Shown in pieces: positions 8,633 through 16,629 of a stretch of 64,000 nt of DNA. Location: the NCBI RefSeq assembly GCF_029360725.1, contig NZ_JARKMY010000018.1:186001-250000 (forward strand), written 5' to 3'. Each line of letters starts with the position of its first letter. Within the stretch, counting starts at the first letter, position 1. Made by a program: the position numbers and the translations under genes. The notes below the pieces were generated by a model. That model was given only the letters and a program-made list of their open reading frames with translations, was not told the origin of the DNA and ran no database searches. This stretch comes from Chryseolinea sp. H1M3-3. GTDB lineage: Bacteria; Bacteroidota; Bacteroidia; Cytophagales; Cyclobacteriaceae.

Positions 8633-11600
8633 ATGAGAACAGTTCTTAAAATTAGCCTGTATTTTTTGTTTTGTACGTGTATCGTAACTTATTCATTCGG
8701 ACAAGTTTCAACAAGAGCGGTACCCCCCGGTGGTGGCGGTGGAACTCCACCTGCCAATCCACCAAACCCCACAGCCTCTACAAATGCTTGCGGCGCCAAA
8801 ACTTTGACGAGAAGTGGTACTCCGCCGTCAGGCACCGCGTGGTACTGGCAAACCACTGCTAATGGCACTTCCCTTGACTATTCAACTGCAACTTATCAGG
8901 CTCAAACAAGCGGCACTTATTATATTCGGGCGCATACCCCGTCCACCGATTTGTGGAGCACGGGCGCGGGATATATTACAGTTACCGTTAATCCAAGTCC
9001 AGCAGCTCCTGCCGGTCCTTCCATTCAACACAATTGTTACAACGCCGTCTTTACAAGAGGAACTCCTCCGAGCGGCGTAACATGGTATTGGCAAGATACG
9101 AATGCCGCGGGTACAAGCACTTCCAATTCCGCTGACATTTACACTGCAAATACATCGGGAACTTATTACATACGTTCTTACAACAGCGCGGGCTGCTGGG
9201 GTGGCAGTACCGCGATTGCATTTACACAATCTGCGAGCCCTGCAATCCCACCAACTCCTCTTTCATCAGGAGTGTGTGGAAGCGCCACCATTTCCTTCAA
9301 CGGGACGCCTCCACAATTTATCCGTTGGGCTTGGCAAACAAATTCAAATGGAACCGATCTAACTAATTTAACGACCAATCATACAGTAACAAACTCGGGA
9401 ACATATTATCTGCGCGCCTACGATCTTAATTCACAATGTTGGAGTGCAGGTGCTTCACAAATTTCTGTTACAGTAACGCCTCTCCCAGAGACTCCGCCGA
9501 TCCCCACAGCAAGTCCAGGTTGCGGACAGTCGACGTTGACACACCCCAACGCTGCCCCTTCTGATGTGACGTGGTACTGGCAAGATGTACATCCTGGCAG
9601 CAGCACAAGTTCATCGGAAGTGACTTACAATGTCACCACAGGCGGTACTTATTATTTGCGCGCGCGGACTAACACGAATGGCTGTTGGAGTACGAATAGT
9701 TCCAGCGCCGATGTTTATGTAAAATTAAAACCCGGCCCTCCCTCGGGTACAAATGTGATACGAAACGATGCGGGGCTCGTAACCTTAAATGCAATAGTGG
9801 GAACAAATGGCCATGAAGTAAGGTGGTATGCACAAGGGGGCGGACTTCTTGCCAGTGGGGATTCTTACAAAGCGATCATCGGAGCAACTGCAACGTACGA
9901 ATTAGCAAGTTTCAACAGAGTTTCAAGTTGTGAAAGCGATCGAACTATCGTCACAGCCACCGTTGTGCCAAAGCCCGTGATTAGTGCGACCGATGTGTAC
10001 TTTATCATGAACAAGGCAATAACCCTTTCGCTGCCGAACAATACTTACACAACCTACTCCTGGAAAAAAGACGGCGTGCAAGTGGGGACTGGTGCAACAG
10101 TGACCCTGACAAATGCGCCTGGAACGTATACCGTAACCGTTACAAAAACGGGTATGACGGGAAGTGGTACTTCTGAACCGCTTATTTTACGAGCAGCAGG
10201 AAATAACTCGGTTACGTCAAGAGCGATTATTAAAGAAGGCGTTACCGATGCAGGGTTAATTAATTCTCTTACCGCGTCCGAAAGAACAAGAGAGATTACC
10301 TATTCAGGAGGTTTTGGAAACATAATTCAAACGAACATCGGAAACGTTTCACCTCTTCAAAAAGACATTATTGTACCAATAGAATATGACGCTCTTGGCC
10401 GTCAGTTGAAAAGTTATCTTCCGTACGTAAGTGCGGCAGGCGATGGGCAACTCAGAACGCTAGCCCTGAACAACAACGGCTATACTAACAGTGAGCAATA
10501 TAAATTCTACCAAAATGCAACAAAAATTGAGCGTGACACAAAACCTTATACGCTGAAGGAAATCGAACCTTCACCATTAGGCAGATCACTATCTTCCCTT
10601 GGTGTTGGTAACGACTGGCATGCAAACCAAAAGAAAAATACCAGACAGTATTTATTTAATCGTACTGCGGATGGAATTCGCGTCTGGACTGTGGCAGCTT
10701 CCGGCTTGCCAACTAGTTCAAACACGTATGGAGATTATGAATTGGCCATCAATATATCGATCGATGAAAATGGAAATAGAGTGAAGGTTTATTCCGATAA
10801 GATCGGTCGTTCCATTTTAAAGGAAATTGAAGTGGATGCGACCACATGGCTGCGAACGTATTCTATTTATGACGATTTCGGAAGGCTGGTTTATACGATC
10901 TCACCCGAAGGTGTAAAGGCAGCAAATTTTTCTCCAACCCAGGCTTTTCTTGATCAATGGGCATTTCAATATCGGTATGATAATCTCGGTCGAACTATTG
11001 AATACAAAGCGCCTGCTTCAGGTTGGGTTTATACCGTCTACGATGTGTTAAGCCGGCCTGTAATGACACAAAATGCAGATCAGCGCACTCGCTCCGAGTG
11101 GTCGTTTGTAAAATATGATGTGTATAGCAGACCAGCAGTTAGCGGGGTAAAAGTAATTGCGTCCAGCACACGGTCGAGTGTACAAGGAAGTGTTGATACT
11201 CAGGCCAACGTGTTTGAATTAACAACCAATAACGCAGTAGGGTATACGTTAAACAGAACTTATCCAACTGTGGTTGAGGCAGACCTGCTGTCCATTAATT
11301 ATTATGATAACTATGCTTTTTTAAGTTATGCGGGCTGGAACGTTGAGACACTAAGTTTCAACTTTGTTCCAGAGCAGGGAATCACAGCCTACGAAACAAA
11401 AGTGACAGGACTTCCAACAGGCGGAAAAATTAAAGTACTGGGTTCTTCGGTTTGGTTGAATGCAGTTCAATACTATGATAAGTATTATCGCCCTTTGCAA
11501 ATTATCGCTGAAAATCATCTAACGGGAGTTGACCGCAACACGAACAAGTTCAATAACCTGCGGCAACTTGTCGAGACTCGTTTCGCACATCACAATCAAT

Positions 11601-14476
11601 CCGTGATTGTGTTACAAAAATATCACTATGACCATGCAGGAAGGCTGACGAAAATTTATCACAACATCAATGGAGCTGCGGCCGATCAATTAGTTGCGCA
11701 GTATGAATACAATGAGTTGGGACAATTAGTGGACAAAAAACTTCATAACACCACAGGTACAACGTTTATTCAATCCGTTGATTTCCGGTACAATATCAGG
11801 GGGTGGATGTTATCGATAAACAATTCGCAGTTAAACATCAATGCATCCAACAACGACGAAACGAACGACTTTTTCGGGATGGAAATCGTTTACACCAAAC
11901 CAGAGAGTGGTCTGACTGACACGTTATACCATAACGGAAATATTCGCGCAGTCAAATGGAAAGGAATCGGATCTATAGCGGGAACGCCCGATCAAAAAAG
12001 TTATAAATATGCTTATGACAAAGGCGACCGATTGTTAACAGCGGCATCTCAAATGCATACGGGGACTGCGTGGTTAAAAGAGACAAACACCCTGAACGAA
12101 AAGGTAATCTATGATCACAACGGTAATATAAGATCGCTGCGTCGCAATCATAGAAAGCATCAACTAGCTAACCTGGTGGCTAGCTATTCAGCGGAGACTG
12201 TTGACAACCTAAGTTACCAATACAGCGCAACGCAAGGAAACCAACTGTTGAAAGTAGAAGATGCCATAGCCACATCGGTAGGCAGCGGTGATTTTAAAAA
12301 TATATCAACAGCGGCAATAGAATATACCTACAATGCAGATGGCAATCTGTTGGCTGATCAAAACAAAGGCATCAGCAGCATAACATACAATGCATTGGGT
12401 AAACCAGCCGTAATCAGTTTTAGCGATGGTAAGAAAATAGAGTATACATACGATGGTGCGGGAAACAAATTAAAAGTGAGGAGCTATGAGGGAACAACAC
12501 TTAAGCTCACCACCGATTATTTGGGCAGTTTCGTTTATGAAAATGGAGTCCTAAAATTTTTCAGTTCCCCGGAGGGAAGGGTTATAAAAAATGGGACAGG
12601 CTTTGAGTATCAATATGCGCTCGCCGATTATCAAGGCAATACCCGTGTTGTATTCTCATCCACAACACCTGCGGCCTATGCGCCAAAAGCCACTTTTGAA
12701 GGAGATACCAATGACCAGGCATCGCATTATAAATATAACGCCGCTAATGTTGTCTCGTTTGTCGGTGCTGCGACTAGCGGGACGAAGGTGATAAGGATGA
12801 ACCAGAGCTCCAAAATCGGTCCCTCAAAAAGTCTGAAAGTATATCCTGGCGACAAGATAGATTTGGAAGTATTCGAATACCATGAAGGAGTATCTGGCTT
12901 TGGCACATCGAGTACACCGATTACAACGTTAGTGACGATGGTATCCGGTGCGTTTGGTGGTGTAAGCGGTGCCCCTGGTGAGCCGGGTCTCATTTACAGC
13001 GGTGTTAATGCTGCCATCAGTGCATACATGCCGCCAGGAAACCAAGGAAGTACCCAACCGGCTGCGTACCTGAACTATATTCTGTTTGACGCAAACTACA
13101 AAGTGCTGGACATGGGTTGGAAGTTGTGCCCAGCCACTACCTTCACCAAACAAAAATTGGTGTTCAATACATTGAGCATCAAAGAGCCCGGCACTATTTT
13201 CATCTACCTCAGCTATGACAACGATTCAAACAATTGGGTTTATTTTGATGACTTAAAAGTTACACACACAAAAAGTAATGTTGTCCAGTATAATGAATAT
13301 TATCCTTTCGGACATCAAACTTCAGCGAGTTGGACGCGGGAGAATTCAAGCAACAACTTTCTTTACAACGGTGCAAGTGAGTTCAATAAAAACTCGGCGT
13401 GGTATGACACGTTTTTCAGAAATTATGATCCCTTGCTTGGAAGGTTTCATCAGATCGACCCGTTGGCTAATGCCATGTCTTCCATTACGCCATACAATTA
13501 TGCTGCGAATGATCCAGTCTTTTATAATGATCCCAATGGCGACTATGTTGAACCGACCATGGCTCCGGTGCGACACGCCCCTGATGGTGTAGGGGCGCTT
13601 ATCGCAGGGGGAGCAGACGGCTTTCAAAACCTTGTAAATAGCATGTATGGCGGTTCTCCGATACCAAGCAACAACGGTGGTGGCTATTCGCCAGGCAGCT
13701 TCATCAATGGTGCATTGAATTCCAAATTCGGTGGCATATGGACCCGTGCCGGCGCCTCTCTTTTTAATAACCAGGAGGAGGCTTTTGTTTTTGGTTCCGC
13801 TTATAATACATATCATAATTCCTGGCTCCACACGGAATATAAAAGCTTATCAGCCACCATTGACGAATTTGGATATGAATTGTATCGATCTTATGGAATA
13901 GCGGGTAAGAAGTTTGCAATTAATATAACCTATGGCAACCTCGAGCAAAAAATGCTGGCCGACGGTCATGAAGCTGCACTAAAAGCATATATTGCATCGT
14001 TCGAGGTGAACCCTTGGGGCATTGTTCATGGCACCCTGGATGGGATTGGACTCGTACCGGGTATCGGAGAGTTTGCTGATGCATTCAATGCCTACCTCTA
14101 CTATCGGAGAGGCGATAAATTAAATGCTGGATTAAGTGCCGCGGCAATGGTACCGTTTGCCGGGTGGGGCGCGACTAGCATTAAGTTGACTTCAAAGATT
14201 ATTCAGAAGTCAAGTAAATTTGATGGATTACTTAAAGAGGCTGCTGCTGCTTATCCAAACAAAGCTGGTAAAGTAGAATTTCACCATATTGAACCAAAAT
14301 ATCTAGGTGGACCCAAAAATGGTTCATTAATTCCCATAAATGCCTCATATCATCAGCAAATCACTAATGCCTTTAGGGAAGCTTGGTCTTACGGAAGCCG
14401 CCACCCCAATGCTGCGGAGCTAAATCGGATAATGAAAGATGTTTATAATCAATTTCCACTATACGTACCGTTTTAA
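8633..14476 (+). CDS. RHS-repeat polymorphic toxin with C-terminal HH-type putative nuclease
   Basis: A 1947-aa secreted RHS protein. Order: signal peptide ending near SFGQ; Pro/Gly linker; four divergent Ig-like units of about 80 aa (about 45-365), each with a W-Y/A-W-Q core and GTYY-I/L-R; a DUF6443-like segment (about 520-640); many YD repeats; ADYQGNTRVVF; and the RHS core, from YYPFG near 1557 to DPNGDYV near 1633. The variable tip follows. It has a hydrophobic pretoxin-TG-like stretch (LDGIGLVPGIGEFADAFNAY near 1801) and a 65-aa end with H1884-H1885 in EFHHIEPKYLGG, then YHQQITNAF. HH plus Gly-rich loop suggests an HNH/AHH-like nuclease of the kind seen in myxobacterial Sit toxins. The activity is inferred. 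A candidate immunity gene follows 11 bp downstream. Confidence 0.88.
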   Translation: MRTVLKISLYFLFCTCIVTYSFGQVSTRAVPPGGGGGTPPANPPNPTASTNACGAKTLTRSGTPPSGTAWYWQTTANGTSLDYSTATYQAQTSGTYYIRAHTPSTDLWSTGAGYITVTVNPSPAAPAGPSIQHNCYNAVFTRGTPPSGVTWYWQDTNAAGTSTSNSADIYTANTSGTYYIRSYNSAGCWGGSTAIAFTQSASPAIPPTPLSSGVCGSATISFNGTPPQFIRWAWQTNSNGTDLTNLTTNHTVTNSGTYYLRAYDLNSQCWSAGASQISVTVTPLPETPPIPTASPGCGQSTLTHPNAAPSDVTWYWQDVHPGSSTSSSEVTYNVTTGGTYYLRARTNTNGCWSTNSSSADVYVKLKPGPPSGTNVIRNDAGLVTLNAIVGTNGHEVRWYAQGGGLLASGDSYKAIIGATATYELASFNRVSSCESDRTIVTATVVPKPVISATDVYFIMNKAITLSLPNNTYTTYSWKKDGVQVGTGATVTLTNAPGTYTVTVTKTGMTGSGTSEPLILRAAGNNSVTSRAIIKEGVTDAGLINSLTASERTREITYSGGFGNIIQTNIGNVSPLQKDIIVPIEYDALGRQLKSYLPYVSAAGDGQLRTLALNNNGYTNSEQYKFYQNATKIERDTKPYTLKEIEPSPLGRSLSSLGVGNDWHANQKKNTRQYLFNRTADGIRVWTVAASGLPTSSNTYGDYELAINISIDENGNRVKVYSDKIGRSILKEIEVDATTWLRTYSIYDDFGRLVYTISPEGVKAANFSPTQAFLDQWAFQYRYDNLGRTIEYKAPASGWVYTVYDVLSRPVMTQNADQRTRSEWSFVKYDVYSRPAVSGVKVIASSTRSSVQGSVDTQANVFELTTNNAVGYTLNRTYPTVVEADLLSINYYDNYAFLSYAGWNVETLSFNFVPEQGITAYETKVTGLPTGGKIKVLGSSVWLNAVQYYDKYYRPLQIIAENHLTGVDRNTNKFNNLRQLVETRFAHHNQSVIVLQKYHYDHAGRLTKIYHNINGAAADQLVAQYEYNELGQLVDKKLHNTTGTTFIQSVDFRYNIRGWMLSINNSQLNINASNNDETNDFFGMEIVYTKPESGLTDTLYHNGNIRAVKWKGIGSIAGTPDQKSYKYAYDKGDRLLTAASQMHTGTAWLKETNTLNEKVIYDHNGNIRSLRRNHRKHQLANLVASYSAETVDNLSYQYSATQGNQLLKVEDAIATSVGSGDFKNISTAAIEYTYNADGNLLADQNKGISSITYNALGKPAVISFSDGKKIEYTYDGAGNKLKVRSYEGTTLKLTTDYLGSFVYENGVLKFFSSPEGRVIKNGTGFEYQYALADYQGNTRVVFSSTTPAAYAPKATFEGDTNDQASHYKYNAANVVSFVGAATSGTKVIRMNQSSKIGPSKSLKVYPGDKIDLEVFEYHEGVSGFGTSSTPITTLVTMVSGAFGGVSGAPGEPGLIYSGVNAAISAYMPPGNQGSTQPAAYLNYILFDANYKVLDMGWKLCPATTFTKQKLVFNTLSIKEPGTIFIYLSYDNDSNNWVYFDDLKVTHTKSNVVQYNEYYPFGHQTSASWTRENSSNNFLYNGASEFNKNSAWYDTFFRNYDPLLGRFHQIDPLANAMSSITPYNYAANDPVFYNDPNGDYVEPTMAPVRHAPDGVGALIAGGADGFQNLVNSMYGGSPIPSNNGGGYSPGSFINGALNSKFGGIWTRAGASLFNNQEEAFVFGSAYNTYHNSWLHTEYKSLSATIDEFGYELYRSYGIAGKKFAINITYGNLEQKMLADGHEAALKAYIASFEVNPWGIVHGTLDGIGLVPGIGEFADAFNAYLYYRRGDKLNAGLSAAAMVPFAGWGATSIKLTSKIIQKSSKFDGLLKEAAAAYPNKAGKVEFHHIEPKYLGGPKNGSLIPINASYHQQITNAFREAWSYGSRHPNAAELNRIMKDVYNQFPLYVPF

Positions 14477-14487
14477 CCCATAAGACC

Positions 14488-15330
14488 ATGAAGGAACTTC
14501 ATGAATTCAGAATATATGAGAAATATAGTAATTTGTTGTTCCAACCAGACGAAGGAAAGAAAACGGGAATCTATCGTGTAATAGAAGTGGAACGGGACGA
14601 TCCCAAGTTTGAACAAATCCGTGCCCTAAACGAAAAAATAAAAAGAGATCATAACGATTTCCTTTTTCTTTACTCCAATGTTAAAAGAGTTTATACGGAA
14701 ATTGAACTACGCCAGGCGGTACTATTCCATATTGAATTAACTTCCGTATTTGAACCAGCCGGAGAAGAGTGTGGTACAAAATATGATGAGGCATCTGCAT
14801 GTGACATTTGCGGAGCAAATCGAAGGCAAATTGGCCCTTTGATACTCAAGAAAGGGACCGTACCAAAGAAAGACATTGCCTGTACAATCGCTGGGGAGAT
14901 TGTGGTATCAAAACATTTTGCGGAGAGCTTTATCCGCCATAATCTAAAAGGTTTATCATTTGATACAGTAATTTTTGGTAAGCAGGCTTCAGACCATTAT
15001 CAACTTATAATAACATCACCTGAATTATCCGTTACAAAAAGTACAATCGCTGGAAATAACGTTTTCGATCTTGGTTCGAGTAGTGAAATGGAAATCTATC
15101 GATGCCCAAAAGGACATACGATCGGACTGAACCTGGTATCAGAAGTATTTCTAGCTAACAATTCACAAATTGGTAAATATGATTTCTTCGCAACGAAAGA
15201 AAAAGTTGGTATTAATAGAGGGTTGTTAAGGCCGCAACCTTTATATCTATGTTCGTCCGCATTTAAACGAATGGTTGAAAAAGAAAAAATTACAGGACTA
15301 ACTTTTGAAGTAGCGCACATTGAAAGATAA
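14488..15330 (+). CDS. Candidate immunity protein, CXXCG-motif family
   Basis: A 280-aa cytoplasmic protein with no signal peptide or membrane segment. It starts 11 bp after the RHS toxin stop, the standard place for a cognate immunity gene. It has C105-D-I-C108-G, further cysteines at 95, 206 (CPKGH) and 255, and the repeated pattern VSKHFAESFIRHNLKGLSF (about 140-158) and SSAFKRMVEKEKITGLTF (about 256-273). These recall the double-CXXCG immunity proteins (SitI6/Imm11-like) that pair with HH-type toxins in myxobacteria. The second CXXC is not intact here. It would bind and neutralise the toxin tip in producer cells. Family assignment is from memory of motifs, so moderate. Confidence 0.6.
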   Translation: MKELHEFRIYEKYSNLLFQPDEGKKTGIYRVIEVERDDPKFEQIRALNEKIKRDHNDFLFLYSNVKRVYTEIELRQAVLFHIELTSVFEPAGEECGTKYDEASACDICGANRRQIGPLILKKGTVPKKDIACTIAGEIVVSKHFAESFIRHNLKGLSFDTVIFGKQASDHYQLIITSPELSVTKSTIAGNNVFDLGSSSEMEIYRCPKGHTIGLNLVSEVFLANNSQIGKYDFFATKEKVGINRGLLRPQPLYLCSSAFKRMVEKEKITGLTFEVAHIER

Positions 15331-15514
15331 CATAAGAATCAGCTTTATAATACATTTTATTTTTTAATAATATGCTGTAAGAAAAATACCACAACCGATA
15401 GTCTAAAATTTAGATATGCCAATGCACATAGTACGAGCATTACAATCAGTGCAAGCTTCATTTTATTAAAATATATGGTGTCAACAAATACCATTTGCTA
15501 CAGCTATCCATAAA

Positions 15515-16540
15515 ATGAATAAAGAAGAGCTAATTAATCGATGGAAAACTGCGGAAGGTAAAATAAAACTTAAGCAAGTAATAGAATGTTTAGAAACAGG
15601 TACACCTAATTTACTTGAAGCTGTGCTGCAGCGATATTGTGGCCGTTGGGATCTGAGAGGGGCTCCTTTATCCAAAGTTAAAAAAGAAAGAAACATAGAG
15701 GTCGGTGGGCACAGTCTAGTCCAGAAAATTGGAACACTTAAATTAAAAAGTGTAAGTCTTACGTCTGTGGATTTTTCATATGCTGAGTTAAATTATTCCT
15801 GGTGGGAAAAATGCCAGATAAGTAATTGTTTGTTCGAAGAAACCAAAGCTAAAGAAATACGAGTTATTGCATCTGATTTCATTGATTGTATATTCAAGAA
15901 AGCAGACCTGAATTGTTCTTACATCAATGAAAATATAGGATCAAATTCAGGTTCCTTCAAACGCGTACAGTTTTTAGAGACGAACTTAAAAGAATGCCTA
16001 TTTTATTTCCCTGTAATTGAAGATTGTGTATTTGATAATTGTAATCTCGAGGCGACAAATTTCAATGGAAGCCGATTTGGAAATTGCAAATTTATAGGAT
16101 TAGTGGACAGCCCATGGTTTAAAGGTTACCCCGTCAATGTACACAAATCTTTGTTTGGTTTTTTTAATCGCATTAATCCTAAAGATTTTCCTAATCCAAT
16201 GAAAAATATTGATTTTTCAGAGGCTGAATTAATTGGAGTTTCTTTTATAAACGGGATTGATTTAAGTAAATGCATATTTCCGAATGATCCTGAAAAATAC
16301 GTCGTTGTTAAAAATCTACACTACGTCTTTTCAACGGCAAAAAGAATAGTAAATGAATCGTGGAATGAGGAAGATCGTAGAAAAGGCCATAACCTCATCG
16401 ACAACATATATTTTTCAAAAGATCGGCAAAATCAATATATGGATCTGCTAGATAAAAATCTGTTGACTGAGGATGAGAACGAAAATGGCTTTGGAGAAAG
16501 ATTTTTCAAGCTTATACAAACCATAAATGCCAACCAATGA
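15515..16540 (+). CDS. Pentapeptide-repeat protein, possible second immunity factor
   Basis: A 341-aa soluble protein. The N-terminal 75 residues look helical. From about 85 to 200 it carries loose pentapeptide repeats of the A(D/N)LXX type, for example SLTSVDFSYAELNYSW and LKECLFYFPVIEDCVFDNCN, with a later stretch near 230-255. Such repeats fold as a right-handed quadrilateral beta helix. The gene is visibly more AT-rich than the RHS genes, a common trait of transferred immunity genes. A gap of 184 bp separates it from the CXXCG gene, so it may be transcribed separately. No direct function can be read. Immunity is inferred from position only. Confidence 0.65.
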   Translation: MNKEELINRWKTAEGKIKLKQVIECLETGTPNLLEAVLQRYCGRWDLRGAPLSKVKKERNIEVGGHSLVQKIGTLKLKSVSLTSVDFSYAELNYSWWEKCQISNCLFEETKAKEIRVIASDFIDCIFKKADLNCSYINENIGSNSGSFKRVQFLETNLKECLFYFPVIEDCVFDNCNLEATNFNGSRFGNCKFIGLVDSPWFKGYPVNVHKSLFGFFNRINPKDFPNPMKNIDFSEAELIGVSFINGIDLSKCIFPNDPEKYVVVKNLHYVFSTAKRIVNESWNEEDRRKGHNLIDNIYFSKDRQNQYMDLLDKNLLTEDENENGFGERFFKLIQTINANQ

Positions 16541-16589
16541 CGAACATATCGATGAAAGTCTAAAATTTGTCGAAGATATCGTCGTATAA
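16527..16589 (+). other. 20-codon ORF overlapping the pentapeptide gene end
   Basis: An ATG at 16527 overlaps the end of the pentapeptide-repeat gene and opens a short charged peptide (MPTNDEHIDESLKFVEDIVV). A one-base frame change near its end would continue into a lysine-rich helical-looking stretch up to the convergent permease gene. It could be the remnant of a further small gene, or chance. Confidence 0.2.
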
Positions 16590-16629
16590 AAAAGAAACTT
16601 GTTGAGGTCTTATCAAAAAAAATTAAACC

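Noticed and set aside
8765-9730. Possible CRISPR or DNA-level tandem repeat
   Set aside because: The periodicity is at protein level (Ig-like units). The DNA copies are diverged and there are no spacers.
13346-13831. 161-aa minus-strand ORF over the RHS core and tip
   Set aside because: It is the mirror of the RHS coding frame; its translation is low-complexity and resembles no family.
5251-16540. Prophage or transposon origin of the RHS locus
   Set aside because: There is no integrase, transposase, tail or lysis gene, and no flanking direct repeats were seen. Only the AT-rich end suggests transfer.
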